The notes beneath the pieces were generated by a model. That model was not told the DNA's origin. It saw only the letters and a list, made by a program, of their open reading frames with translations, and ran no database searches. Source: Mayamaea pseudoterrestris (lineage: Eukaryota > Bacillariophyta > Bacillariophyceae > Sellaphorales > Sellaphoraceae). Taken from it: a stretch of DNA of 64,000 nucleotides. This document shows, one piece after another, positions 22,742 through 32,498 of this stretch. Location of the stretch: contig BROI01000001.1 of assembly GCA_027923505.1 (NCBI GenBank), positions 900,501-964,500 on the forward strand, written 5' to 3'. Both the position numbers and the translations under genes were made by a program. Each line of letters starts with the position of its first letter. The stretch's first letter is position 1.

Positions 22742-23392
22742 TCAACCCTTCGTCCAACCACCAATGGCAGCAAAAATTTCGTCGCATCCCTGCTCGACTC
22801 GATTAGCTTCAATCCGCAGGCACATGTGGTTGGCGCAGTTTGCCTTGACCATTTCTTCGCACTTAACTATTCTGTCATTCTTTAGCTTTGTCATTCCCGG
22901 AGACAGCAGTTCCAAGTCTTGTAACGTTGGTGCAACTGTCACATGCAGTGCATCGCGGTTACATGTCAACGACTCTCGCACGAGTCGCTCGCAGGCCATG
23001 ACTCGCTGCTCGGTGAAGCCTCCAACAAGGTGCACCACAACATTGGCACCCTTCAAAACATCCTCCTGCCACCCCACCCAGTCTTGCCCAACAATATCCA
23101 GCAAGTCGCCGCCATCCCAATCGCGAAGACGAACGTTGCAATGTTTCGTTAAAAAGCCTTGTCCGACCCATCCAAAGTCTTGCGTGACGCGGGCAGGAGC
23201 CGACGCCAAAAACGAGTTGCGCGCCAAAATGACAACGTCATGATTGGCCTTGTCGCAGCGAGCGGCTACACCTTGGCCAATGGGTCCAGTGCCTCCGGCC
23301 AGGACGACTCGAAGTGCATCAACGCTGCTTGGCGTCACAATCACAATGATGTATGTGGTCAGCGAAAGAATGAGGCGATTGATCCATCGCAT
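22742..23392 (-). CDS. Secretory-pathway NAD(P)-binding Rossmann protein (epimerase/SDR-like)
   Basis: 216 residues from the ATG at 23392. This start gives a good signal peptide or anchor (about 1-26, 'LILSLTTYIIVIVTPSSVDA') immediately before the first Rossmann strand, 'LRVVLAGGTGPIGQGVA', whose GGTGxxGxG loop binds the dinucleotide. A second core strand, 'ANVVVHLVGGF', follows at about 122. The protein is short for an extended SDR and lacks an obvious YxxxK pair, so it may be a nucleotide-binding fold without dehydrogenase chemistry. An upstream in-frame ATG at 23434 would add 14 residues before the hydrophobic segment. The product may be ER- or plastid-directed; the sequence does not settle this. 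It is transcribed away from the methionine-salvage gene at 23813. Confidence 0.65.
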   Translation of the reverse strand: MRWINRLILSLTTYIIVIVTPSSVDALRVVLAGGTGPIGQGVAARCDKANHDVVILARNSFLASAPARVTQDFGWVGQGFLTKHCNVRLRDWDGGDLLDIVGQDWVGWQEDVLKGANVVVHLVGGFTEQRVMACERLVRESLTCNRDALHVTVAPTLQDLELLSPGMTKLKNDRIVKCEEMVKANCANHMCLRIEANRVEQGCDEIFAAIGGWTKG

Positions 23393-23812
23393 TTGTAGAC
23401 GTATAGAATATGAGCTTGATCTTTGACGTCTCATATGATGAGCTTCAAAATGCAAGTGCGAATAGTGTATGCTTGATTTGTAAGGATGTAAGAAAGCTGG
23501 AGGGGCGAGTGGTCGATTGGCATGGAAGATCCATCTTGCAAATCTTGATGTCGTAGCGACGTCAACCGGTACTAACTTAGAAACGCTGCGACGCTCCCTT
23601 GCGCTCGCAACCTTGAATCTTTGCGTTCCATCACCATGCGTTTTACTGCATTGGCTTCCATTGCATCTCTGTGCTGCTTTGACTCTCAACGACGAAACAA
23701 CTGTAATATAGTTACAATACCTCCTGTTTATCGCAGGATTGTAGCGTTAACAAAAATAACGAAGAGCTGAGGCTTTTATATCCGAGGAATCTCAAATCGA
23801 TCACACCTCACA
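23393..23812. promoter_or_regulatory. Divergent promoter region upstream of the Rossmann protein and DEP1
   Basis: 420 bp between two divergent starts. 'GGCTTTTATATCCGAGG' (about 23770-23786) contains a TATA-like TTATAT some 35 bp before the DEP1 ATG. On the minus side the frame stays open for a further 99 codons but contains only one more in-frame ATG (23434). Nothing else is recognisable. Confidence 0.4.
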
Positions 23813-25699
23813 ATGAATCAACAAGACAATAGTTCCAATCAGCATGCTGCTGAATCAATACTACCAGGCTCTGGATGGACGAACGGAGACATCACGCAAG
23901 TCATGTTTCCCTACACGCGCAACGGCAAGCTAGCCCTGTATCAATCGCACCGTCGATGGATTGGCCTTGACAGTGGCGGATGGACGCGGATTGGAGACGG
24001 CGATCCGCACGACGCGCGTCACTCGTCAAGTAGTAGTCGATTGGTGAAGCATGATGGGAATGACAATGATGCGTCTGCAAACATTACTACATCGTCGCAA
24101 ACTACAAGCTCGTCTGCATTGTTGTCAGCTTCCAGCAGCGATCCAGCTGGTGATTCGGCGCGAGCACTCATTGCGCAGCTCTGCGAAACCTTTTATCGAC
24201 AAAACTGGGCGACTGGAACGGGTGGAGGCGTTTGCATTCGCATTCCAGCAACACATATGAGTAACGCCAATCCTTCATCTCCAACATGGCGAGTTTTTGT
24301 CGCACCCAGTGGCATTCAAAAGGAGGACATGATTGGCGACGACGTGTTTGAGCTGGACATGAACCGCAACGTCGTCCACGCTCCAAAGACGCCAGGCCTC
24401 AAGCAGTCTGCCTGCACGCCACTCTGGTACGTTGTCTTTGAGGAGCGGCCGTCGGCCCAGGCGGTGATTCACACGCACAGTATGCATGCGCAACTGGCAA
24501 CACTTTTGGATCAAACGGAAACGTCAAAATCGTTGCGATTGACGCACTTTGAAATGCTCAAGGGATGCGGCGGACATGCCTATGACGATGTATTGGAAGT
24601 GCCAATCATTGATAACCGCCCGTCGGAGGATTTATTGGCGGATCAGTTGCGGGCGGCGGTGCGTGCCTATCCAAAGTGCAACGCTGTGCTTGTGAGGCGT
24701 CATGGCTTGTACGCCTGGGGCGACTCGTGGGAACAAGCCAAGACGCAATGCGAATCGTTCGACTACTTGTTTCAGACAGCCTTGCAGGTGCGACAATTGG
24801 GAATCGATCCTAGTGTTAAACCAAAGGCGGGGACCTATCGAGTATCGGAAGAGGAAGCGATTGGAGGCGACAAGGAGCCTGCCAATAAGAAACTCAAGAC
24901 GGCAGCTGAAAGCAATGCTTTCCATGGATTGGCATCTGTTGCGAACCAAGCTGACTGCCTTAGCAACACGGTGCCATTGCTGCCCCGCGACTCCAAGATT
25001 CTGTTGCTTGACATTGAAGGCTGTACAACGAGTATTTCATTCGTCAAAAACGTTTTGTTTCCGTACGTGACAACGTCGATCGATGAACACTTTCATAATT
25101 ACACGCGAAAAGAACTCGACGCGCTGGAAGCGGACTTTATAAAAGAGGCTGCACAATTACAAGTTCCGATTCCTACCGAATTGCACGGCCAAACTGCCAA
25201 TATTGTCAAGTTTCTTGTCGAGAACGACGTCAAGTGCCAAACTCTCAAAAATCTACAGGGAGAAATGTGGAAGAGTGGGTACGAGTTGGGCCAGCTTAAA
25301 GGTCATGTGTACTCGGATATGAAACCAGCAATGGAGTGGGCCAAGCGCACGGGCGTGAGCGTATACATTTACTCCTCCGGCTCGATTGAAGCACAAAAGC
25401 TACTGTTTGGAAACTCAATTGCTGGAGACTTGTTGCCCTTTGTTAAAGGCCACTTTGACATTTCAACAGCGGGCAACAAGAAGGACGCCGCTTCTTATGC
25501 TAAGATTGCCAAAAGTTTGAACGTTGACCCTTCGTTGATTGTTTTCTGCAGTGACGCTGAAGCCGAGCTTGTAGCTGCCCGAGAAGCTGGCATTGGCTGG
25601 CCCGTCATGAGCATCCGGCCTGGTAACGCCGTCTTAACAGCGACTGGCAAACAGTTTCCGGCTATTTACAGTTTGTTACAGCTCTGTGGAGAGGATTAA
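23813..25699 (+). CDS. DEP1: Methylthioribulose-1-phosphate dehydratase / enolase-phosphatase E1 fusion
   Basis: 628 residues carrying two consecutive steps of the methionine salvage cycle. The class II aldolase-type dehydratase (about 112-335) shows 'NWATGTGGGVCIRI', the zinc ligands in 'IHTHSMHA' (His220, His222) and His297 in 'VRRHGLYAWG'. The HAD-type enolase-phosphatase (about 395-625) begins with the nucleophile motif 'LLLDIEGCTTSISFVKNVLFPY' (Asp400, Glu402) and continues with 'YSSGSIEAQKLLFG' and 'VFCSDAEAELVAAREAG'. The same fusion exists in plants, where it is named DEP1. It converts methylthioribulose-1-phosphate to the acireductone, probably in the cytosol. Oddities are an N-terminal extension of about 110 residues (GWTNGDITQVMFPYTRNGKLAL) with a Ser-rich stretch, and Cys instead of the usual Thr in DIEGC. 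The start at 23813 is the first ATG in a long frame. Confidence 0.95.
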   Translation: MNQQDNSSNQHAAESILPGSGWTNGDITQVMFPYTRNGKLALYQSHRRWIGLDSGGWTRIGDGDPHDARHSSSSSRLVKHDGNDNDASANITTSSQTTSSSALLSASSSDPAGDSARALIAQLCETFYRQNWATGTGGGVCIRIPATHMSNANPSSPTWRVFVAPSGIQKEDMIGDDVFELDMNRNVVHAPKTPGLKQSACTPLWYVVFEERPSAQAVIHTHSMHAQLATLLDQTETSKSLRLTHFEMLKGCGGHAYDDVLEVPIIDNRPSEDLLADQLRAAVRAYPKCNAVLVRRHGLYAWGDSWEQAKTQCESFDYLFQTALQVRQLGIDPSVKPKAGTYRVSEEEAIGGDKEPANKKLKTAAESNAFHGLASVANQADCLSNTVPLLPRDSKILLLDIEGCTTSISFVKNVLFPYVTTSIDEHFHNYTRKELDALEADFIKEAAQLQVPIPTELHGQTANIVKFLVENDVKCQTLKNLQGEMWKSGYELGQLKGHVYSDMKPAMEWAKRTGVSVYIYSSGSIEAQKLLFGNSIAGDLLPFVKGHFDISTAGNKKDAASYAKIAKSLNVDPSLIVFCSDAEAELVAAREAGIGWPVMSIRPGNAVLTATGKQFPAIYSLLQLCGED

Positions 25700-26047
25700 G
25701 CAGGGCGGGGAGCAGCGCGAGCGTATAAGTCGCAGTCATTAACGTCTGAAAGCTGATCCGTCCATCTACTGTAGCAATCGCAACGTTGTAGACGTTCGTC
25801 CAACGTAATTTTCTAATTATTATGCTTAAACTGAGTAAACATGACGTATATGATAAAAGAATAATCTCATTGTATTATCTCACACGCAGCATCGCATGTC
25901 TGCATGCATACTCCATACTGCATCCATTCATAGTTTGACATCCGCATCACATTCCATAAAAACCCACTGTCAACCCACGACTTCCGAACACTATCGCCAG
26001 CCACTGTATCATCCACTATTACAGTTCGACATGCTGCATCAATAAAT
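25700..26047. other. Convergent intergenic spacer
   Basis: 348 bp between the stop codons of DEP1 and Rab11. No coding-like frame or structured repeat is visible; it presumably holds two 3' UTRs. Confidence 0.4.
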
Positions 26048-26852
26048 TTAGCAGCATCCCTTCTTCTTGACACCACCAGAGTCCGACAGGGAAATGGTTT
26101 GACCCGCCGTCAAGGCCGGTCCCTTGCTTGCCGCTTCCTCCGCCTGCATGTTTCGGCGCGACATGAGTCGGTAAATCTCCGTGAGAATGCGCTGAAAGGC
26201 AGTGTCAACGCCCGACGCGTCCAAGGCCGACGTTTCGATAAAGGCAAGATTATGCTGCTCCGAAAAGGCCATGGCTTCATCCGTCTCAACGGCTCGCAAA
26301 TGTCGGAGATCAGACTTGTTGCCTACAAGCATGACGACAATGTTAGCTTCCGCGTGGTCTCGGAGCTCCTTGAGCCAGCGTTCCACATTTTCAAACGTTC
26401 CGTGTTTGGAAATGTCGTAGACCAACAAGGCTCCAACGGCGCCGCGGTAATAGGCCGACGTAATGGCGCGATAACGCTCTTGTCCAGCTGAAGGAAAGGA
26501 TAATGGAAATGTGATGAGTATGTACATAGTTGAGTATTGCGAAAAGGAAAAGAACGCATGCGATATAGAACTTGAAATTGAGGCGCGCTTGGCTCTCGCC
26601 CTCGCGTTCCTTTGTTCGCCAATTCTCCTACAAGATAAAGCACTCACCAGTATCCCAAATCTGTGCCTTGATCGTCTTGCCCTCGGCCTGAATGCTCTTG
26701 GTCGCAAACTCGACGCCAATCGTCGACTTGGACTCCAGGTTGAATTCGTTTCGGGTGAAGCGAGACAGCAAATTCGATTTGCCGACTCCAGAGTCACCAA
26801 TCAAGACAATCTTGAACAGATAATCGTATTCTTCATCGACGCGAGAACCCAT
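26048..26852 (-). CDS. RAB11: Rab11-family small GTPase, two exons
   Basis: Exons 26852-26648 and 26487-26048 are joined across a 160-nt GT-AG intron that splits the codon for Ala in 'WDTAGQE'; the joined frame is 214 residues. All GTPase motifs are intact: P-loop GDSGVGKS (about 20-27), switch I '[10 protein letters not shown]', switch II '[13 protein letters not shown]', 'GNKSD' and 'ETSAL'. The opening '[26 protein letters not shown]' and the segment '[14 protein letters not shown]' are characteristic of Rab11. The C-terminus ends KKKGCC, a double-geranylgeranylation site that anchors the protein to recycling-endosome and trans-Golgi membranes. The frame extension into the intron ends quickly, which supports the splice. 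No oddities. Confidence 0.96.
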
Positions 26853-27398
26853 GATGTATTTTTATAAAGTAAAAAGCTGTGTAATTTAACGAGAGAGGAG
26901 GGTCGATGAGGTCTCGTCTCGTGCCGAGTGACTGGAGCAACGCTTATTTGGTGACGTCAGCACACGCAACGGCCATGCGGCTCGGAACAAGTTTCATCTC
27001 CAGCAAATAGGGTTGTTTGGGTGAACACAATCAACAATTCTTACTCTTCTACAAGCAACAGAAGCTTTATCACAACGGTTAAGATGCAAGCAAACGAACG
27101 ACTTACAAGAGGAGCCGTTGGATCCAGCACGCGGCGGAAATGACTTGCAACCGCGACGCTGCGGTAGGCTTGGCGCCAAATCGAATCGATCAATGAGTCA
27201 CGGTGCGATGAACCAGCTATTTATGTAGCGCCAGTCCAAGCATGGTAAGATATTGCTATTGCATCTACCTATCGAAGCTCATTGTCATGTTTCTTTACTC
27301 TGATATATATAGTTTATTGTACAGTTAGCGTATGATGCAAGATAAAAGTAAGTCTCGGCGGTATGGCAATAACAACTGTCGTCGTTTTGGTTTCACTT
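26853..27398. other. Intergenic, Rab11 promoter plus an unassigned open stretch
   Basis: 546 bp between Rab11 and the DUF924 gene. The Rab11-proximal part is presumably its promoter and 5' UTR. A plus-strand stretch at about 27049-27228 stays open and reads coding-like ('TNDLQEEPLDPARGGNDLQ'), but has no in-frame ATG at its 5' end. It is preceded by a pyrimidine tract and AG (TTCTTACTCTTCTACAAG) that could be a splice acceptor. I cannot find a matching upstream exon, so I do not call a gene. Confidence 0.3.
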
Positions 27399-28289
27399 TC
27401 ACCCCTGGCTCTTGGCCCAGATTGGCAAATTCAAGTCATCCTCCAACCACAATAACTCATCCTGCAGCGTTTCTCGTCCCTTGGCCTTGTTGCGGTGCGG
27501 ATATCGTCCAAAGCGTTCAATGACGGCTCGATGATCCAGTTCAAACTGCTTGGTCCATTCAAAGTAGGCAGTTTGATTAGGCCACTTTGCCAAGGCAGCA
27601 TCTAGTACTTGCAGACAGGAGTCATGATCCTGCATTGACTCTGAATGCATGAGCGAAAGAACGACAAAGGCGCAGTATGGAGGATGCAGCGTTCCTGGTA
27701 TTTTGGGTGCAGCCGCGTTTGACAGAAACTCGGACGTGAGCTCGCGCGAAAGCTCCAGCGCAGTCTCATCATAATCAAAGGCTTCCGACGATCCACGAAA
27801 AATGTTGCGCGAAAGCTGATCGCAGCAAATCATTTGAGCGACCAAGCTGTCAGTGGTATGCGGCCATGTGGCGCGAGTCTCGCGACGACCAACGGCGCGC
27901 ACCGTTTCACGAAACGGTTCGCATAGCTTGTCATAGTCCATGCCACCGTTGAACCAAAGTGGACTCATTTTCGTCAAGCAACCACCTTCGACCAAGTCTT
28001 GCTGCACCATGGTCTCATTTTCAAAGTCGATTCCAAAGAAAAATGAGAGAACCGAATACGGATCCTTGCGTTCCTGCTGGAGAGCCTTTTGAATGTACGG
28101 ACGCGAAGCAAAGTCTGCGACAAGCTTGGCAGCCGCTGCAGCCTTGTTATTGAGTGGAACCGACATGGGTATGCAGTATGAAGACGTTAGAAACAAGAAG
28201 GAAGGCACAAAGATACAGCTGCGGATGCGGCGGAGAATCATGGTGAACTTCTGGAACGCCGTCGAAAGACACGTCTTTGGCCACGTCAT
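27399..28289 (-). CDS. DUF924 family protein with a hydrophobic N-terminus
   Basis: 296 residues. The body matches the DUF924 family (bacterial YejX-type, all-helical, TPR-like): 'QMICCDQLSRNIFRGSSEAFDYD' (about 150-172), 'HPPYCAFVVLSLMHSES' and 'LDHRAVIERFGRYPHRN' near the C-terminus, in the expected order. No catalytic role is established for the family. The first 45 residues contain basic residues and a hydrophobic run ('IFVPSFLFLTSSYC'), consistent with an organelle transit peptide or signal. The ATG at 28289 or the internal Met17 are both possible starts. Long Ala runs at about 50 come from GCN codons. The family is common in bacteria, so an old bacterial or organellar origin is plausible. 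It faces the gene at 28744 across a 454-bp divergent spacer. Confidence 0.85.
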   Translation of the reverse strand: MTWPKTCLSTAFQKFTMILRRIRSCIFVPSFLFLTSSYCIPMSVPLNNKAAAAAKLVADFASRPYIQKALQQERKDPYSVLSFFFGIDFENETMVQQDLVEGGCLTKMSPLWFNGGMDYDKLCEPFRETVRAVGRRETRATWPHTTDSLVAQMICCDQLSRNIFRGSSEAFDYDETALELSRELTSEFLSNAAAPKIPGTLHPPYCAFVVLSLMHSESMQDHDSCLQVLDAALAKWPNQTAYFEWTKQFELDHRAVIERFGRYPHRNKAKGRETLQDELLWLEDDLNLPIWAKSQG

Positions 28290-28743
28290 AATCGCTGCGA
28301 CGCAACATCATTACGACCGTCGGAGAAAGTGCGGAGAAGCCGGTCCGGATTTCCGAAAAAATGATTGGCGATGATTGAAATGACATTTTCTTACGGAAGT
28401 ACACGTACTTGAACTTGGTACAGCCTTTCTGATATTTCGATGATTCTCCGATGATTTCAGCCTTTTCCAGGTTCGCTTTTCTACGCCCTGGCACATTGTC
28501 GGGACCGAACCTGACGTTCCTCGACGTTTTCCCTTGAAGTTAACCAGAAGCTGCCGGCCATGACTCAGCACGGAAAGGCCGATCACCAGTCACAAATCGC
28601 GTGGTCTCACAAAATCGGCTTGCAGTCGTCTATTACCCCGCAGACTTCGAAAGTTTCGTCCCGTCAACTCGCTCAATTTCCTCCGCGTTTATTCTCTTAC
28701 TCACAAAATAAAAAGTTCATCCGCTCACAACAAAACAAGCAAC
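28290..28743. promoter_or_regulatory. Divergent promoter region
   Basis: 454 bp between the divergent starts at 28289 and 28744. The 3' part is A-rich and TATA-poor (CTCACAAAATAAAAAGTTC at about 28701-28719), ending in an A/C-rich leader before the ATG at 28744. No conserved block is shared with the upstream region of the paralogue at 32499, beyond short 'CTCACAAAATC'-like matches. Confidence 0.4.
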
Positions 28744-29568
28744 ATGAACTCATCAATTGAAATCACCATGGATAGCTTACTCGGATGCATCGAGATCGAG
28801 GAAGCTTCCCCCACCGGTTCATTGGAATCCCGTCTTTTGGAAGTTACCAAGAAAACGCTCAAGGCCGAGCAGGCATTGGACGATGATGCGACGGCATCCA
28901 CTGCGCTCGACTACTACTCAGAATCAGAGTCAAGCATTGCAAGCAGCTCCTTTTGCTCATGCTCATCGTCATCATCATCACGATCGGTTTACTTTGACTT
29001 GTCAGCCAATGTCAGTCACGACAACACCACCAGTTGCCAGGAAGACTTGCTCGACCTTTGGCACGACGCTCACGACTACAAGGAATTCAAGCGACAAACA
29101 TATTCACTGGCCAAGCAAATGGACTCGATCGAGCAACGCAATCGGGCGCCGCATTCATACTCGCGCACACTGACGCGAACGTATGAAATTTGCGCATCGG
29201 CAGCCGCCATCGGAAGTGACAGTGACACGACTACTAGCAGCATGAAGCGCAGTCTATTGAGCACACTGGAAGCCAAGCACTTGCAGCACTGGGCATCAGC
29301 AACACCCTGCCGACTGGGACTTGACAAGTGGGCACTTCCGGAACTGCAGCGGGAACGCAGTCAACGCAAGCATACGCTCAAGCGAGCCATTATGGAGCTG
29401 CAGACGCAGGCAAAGCATTTTCAGTCACAACAAAACGATAACGAAGCGTCGTTGGAGGACTGCATGCGGCGAACCAGTGAGCGCATGTCACGAACAGGAA
29501 CATATTTTGCTCGTCACCTTGCCATGAGTTTGGCAGCGGCAGAAGCGAACCAAGTGTCCGAGGCGTAA
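28744..29568 (+). CDS. Diatom-type uncharacterised protein, copy 1 of a dispersed pair
   Basis: 274 residues. The first 95 are acidic and Ser-rich (a Ser run at about 60-85). A core follows with the pattern 'VYFDLSANVSHD...EDLLDLWHDAHDYKEFKRQTYSLAKQM', then 'HLQHWASATPCRLGLDKWALPELQRERSQRKHTLKRAIMELQ', and it ends 'RRTSERMSRTGTYFARHLAMSLAAAEA'. The sequence of V-x-F strand, acidic W-[YH] 'E..x.FKR' helix, 'GL(D/E)' segment, Arg-rich helix and Ser/Ala-rich end is the arrangement of a small protein family I have seen repeatedly in diatoms, with no known role. It is clearly paralogous to 32499-33212. No signal peptide or membrane span is present; probably nucleo-cytosolic. Confidence 0.75.
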   Translation: MNSSIEITMDSLLGCIEIEEASPTGSLESRLLEVTKKTLKAEQALDDDATASTALDYYSESESSIASSSFCSCSSSSSSRSVYFDLSANVSHDNTTSCQEDLLDLWHDAHDYKEFKRQTYSLAKQMDSIEQRNRAPHSYSRTLTRTYEICASAAAIGSDSDTTTSSMKRSLLSTLEAKHLQHWASATPCRLGLDKWALPELQRERSQRKHTLKRAIMELQTQAKHFQSQQNDNEASLEDCMRRTSERMSRTGTYFARHLAMSLAAAEANQVSEA

Positions 29569-29682
29569 ATATTTACGCTCGACCAGGTTAAAAATGTACA
29601 GTTAAACAACAAACAACCATATAATGAATACTTTTGCATTTAAAAAACCTTCTACTTGTAATGTATCTACTCCATCGACTTA

Positions 29683-31644
29683 TTACTGACTCGTTGCTTC
29701 CATCTCGACCTTTAATTGGTCGCGCAGGATACGACGCAAAATTTTGCCACTTGCCGACTTTGGGACAGCATCTACAAAGACAATGCCTCCATCCAGTCGC
29801 TTAAACGGTGCCACTCGCTCCTTGACCCAGTCGTAAATTTCGTCCCGGATGGTGCTTGTTGCTTCAGTACCATCGTTCAACACAATGTATGCACGCGGCA
29901 ATTCACCCGATTCATCATCTGGTTTGGGAATCACTGCGCAATCCGCGACCGACTCGTGCGTCAGCAGCAAGGATTCCAACTCGGCAGGCGCCACCGGGTA
30001 GCCTCGCACCTTGATGAGTTCCTTGATTCTGTCGACCAGATAGAAAAAGCCGTCACTGTCGTAGTAGCCAACGTCGCCCGTTCGAAGCCAGCGGGACGGC
30101 GACAAGCATTCCAGTGTCTTTTCCGGGTCGTCCAAGTAACCTGCGTACAAGCAAATGGTAGAGTGAGAAAGCGAGACAATTCATCGCAGTACAATCAATT
30201 GTGATACTAAACAACAACGGCAATGCCACGACATACGCACCAAGCATCACTTGCGGACCATGAATCATCAATTCGCCATGCTCATTCGGACCCAAGCTCT
30301 TGCCATTTGGATCAACAATCTTGCCGACCGTTGACGAAACGAGCGGTCCAATGGAGCCCGACTTGATGTTGAAATCCGAATTGATAGTTCCAATCGGCGA
30401 AAGCTCGCTCATGCCCCAACCTTGCTTGACTTGGCAATTGAGTCGCGTCGTGACAGCCTTTTCCGTCTCCAATGAGAGAGGCGCCGCCGCACTCATGATC
30501 ATTTGAAGCGAAGATATATCATACTTGTCAATCAGCTTGTTCTTGGCAAGCTGAATGAGAATGGGCGGCACCAAGTGCGCGCGTTCTGGCTTGTGCGTTT
30601 CAACAAGCTGACAAAAGGTTTCCAGATCAAATCTTTTTGACATGGTAACGACCTTTTGGCCCTTCCACGCGCAGTAGAGCATGCTGACAGTAAACGCGTA
30701 AATGTGAAAAAAGGGTAGAGGGCTAATTAACGTGTGATTGGGTGCAAACGCCAAGCCTTCGGCTTGATCAACCTGCAGCAGGTTTGCGACAATGTTGGCA
30801 TGCGTGAGACAGACCCCCTTTGGCTGACCCGTCGTACCAGATGAGTACGGAAGTAAGTAAGGATGCGTGTCCGTCTTGTGATGAATCTCTTGAATCGTCT
30901 CGTCGAAAACATGTTGATGGTCTCGGTGTTGCTGAATGACACTCGTCAAGTCCATGGCTCCTTCCGGAATTGCTTCCCCTTGATCGTCCGTTACGACAAT
31001 AATGTGCTCAATGCGCGGACAATTTTTGACAGTCTCCAAGGCAACATTAAGTTTGGAAGCATGAACAATCAGAATTGACGATCGACTCTTGACGAGGACA
31101 GTTTCTAGCTCCTGCGATGTATAGAGTGGATTGATGGGTGTCATTCGCGCTCCGCAAAGAGCAACACCCAGTGCAATTGGAGCATAGTCAACATGGTTTG
31201 GACAATACAGCGCAATGCAAGAATCTTTATGAATTTTGTAATCCTGCTTTAAAGTTGCTGCCAAACCAGTTGCTGTGTTATAATAGTCGCGAAAGGTTCG
31301 CTGCAATCCGGTGCTGCCATCGACAATTGCCACTTGCTCGCTCAAGTAACCGCCATGAGGCTTCCACAGGCTCGTCACAAACTCGTAGAGTGGAGGATAA
31401 GGTCCATCCTCGATGGGAGGATATGGTCTGTAGAGTTCAAGAGTAGCTTAAATGAGAGAAGCAGGCAAACAAGACGCACCGTGACGCCAATGTTCTGCAA
31501 CGCAGAAACTCACGATGTGACAATGTTCAAGTGGCAGCGATCCGCTAGTTCCACGCCAGAACCACTCAATGATCGTACAGAATGTGAATACTGCGTCAAA
31601 ACGCGGCGAGATGCGCCAGTGATGCGATGAACGACGGCCGCCAT
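29683..31644 (-). CDS. Acyl-CoA synthetase / 4-coumarate-CoA-ligase-like, predicted mitochondrial
   Basis: Three exons, 31644-31514, 31427-30241 and 30140-29683, with GT-AG introns of 86 and 100 nt; the joined frame is 591 residues. It adenylates a carboxylate and forms the CoA thioester. Signature motifs are 'PYSSGTTGQPKGV' (about 237-249), 'GWGMSELSP', 'RTGDVGYYDSDGFFYLVDRIKELIKVRGYPVAPAELE' and the catalytic lysine in 'PKSASGKILRR'. Exon 1 encodes an Arg/Ser-rich, acid-free leader (MAAVVHRITGASRRVLTQYS) that looks like a mitochondrial presequence. Exon 2 then opens with 'PYPPIEDGPYPPLYEFV', in frame. The C-terminus (EATSQ) is not a peroxisomal SKL signal. The fold cannot decide between coumarate-type and medium/long-chain fatty-acid substrates. 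The gene sits between two paralogues transcribed the other way. Confidence 0.93.
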
Positions 31645-32498
31645 GGTGACTTGCGCGAAAGATTTTGCGTCGAGCTCGATCCTCCGCGGTGACACTGAAC
31701 ATGTCGTAACGGCAATGAAGATCGCAATCGTGTTCAACGTCGTACGGTATGGGATAGGAGTCGCATCGAGATTTCAACCTTGGCGAGGTGCGTCGCACCC
31801 TTGCCGTGCCCTACTCGTGTACGTCGTATATAGTACAAGCAAAGGGTAGCTTTGTGAATAGCATACCAAAGCAAATGTCGTTTTTTGTCCTTTCAGTTTC
31901 CCGCAGCTCATGAACTTCGACCATAACAGTATCAGTTTGGTAGGTAGATGATTTGCCTGCAAATATCCAGCAAGATAATGCGCACCTCCAAGTTGCCGCG
32001 ACGGGAAGTTAGACTTCTGGTGCCGTAGATTGGAGTGTCTAGTGTCAGATATTACTGTGCGTCTTGCTTTTTCTATGCTCTCTATCGATTAAATGGTATC
32101 ATACGAGTACATTAGCACGAGATATTATTGTACTCCCGCGCAACTATTAGCGATACCGTAGAAAGCGTCATCAAAGTCACCTCGGAACAATATGACCGAT
32201 AGTGCTTCGTTCCATCGCGAGGAAGCATTCGTCAAACTTCGCCCGGTGCTACTCCGATACTGGATAATTCCGGTTTCGTCACGATGCCGGTTTTTCTGGC
32301 CTTATTGTCGAAGGAATGACCTTGAGGCAATAGAAATGGGTACTCATCGGAACTTTTGCTGCCTCATCGGAGACTCGCGTTTGTCCGATGCCATTTCCGC
32401 TTGGAGTGGCAAAACGCCGACGTTTCCCTCACAAAATCACTCGTTGATCCCAGTCAACCGACTCATTCGTTAATCACTTGTTAATCATCATCAGCATC
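31645..32498. promoter_or_regulatory. Long divergent intergenic region
   Basis: 854 bp between the ligase start and the paralogue start at 32499. It contains a 93-codon ATG frame at 32192-32473 with no protein-like pattern, which I treat as leader or chance. There is no repeat, RNA gene or clear core promoter. It is the longest gene-free, repeat-free stretch in the window. Confidence 0.4.

Noticed and set aside
23393-23689. N-terminal extension of the Rossmann protein to 23689
   Set aside because: The far end starts at a TTG codon, and the ATG at 23392 places a signal peptide directly before the first Rossmann strand.
32192-32473. 93-codon ATG frame before the second diatom-type paralogue
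   Set aside because: Composition is unremarkable with no domain, and it lies in the probable promoter/leader region; no matching frame precedes the first paralogue.
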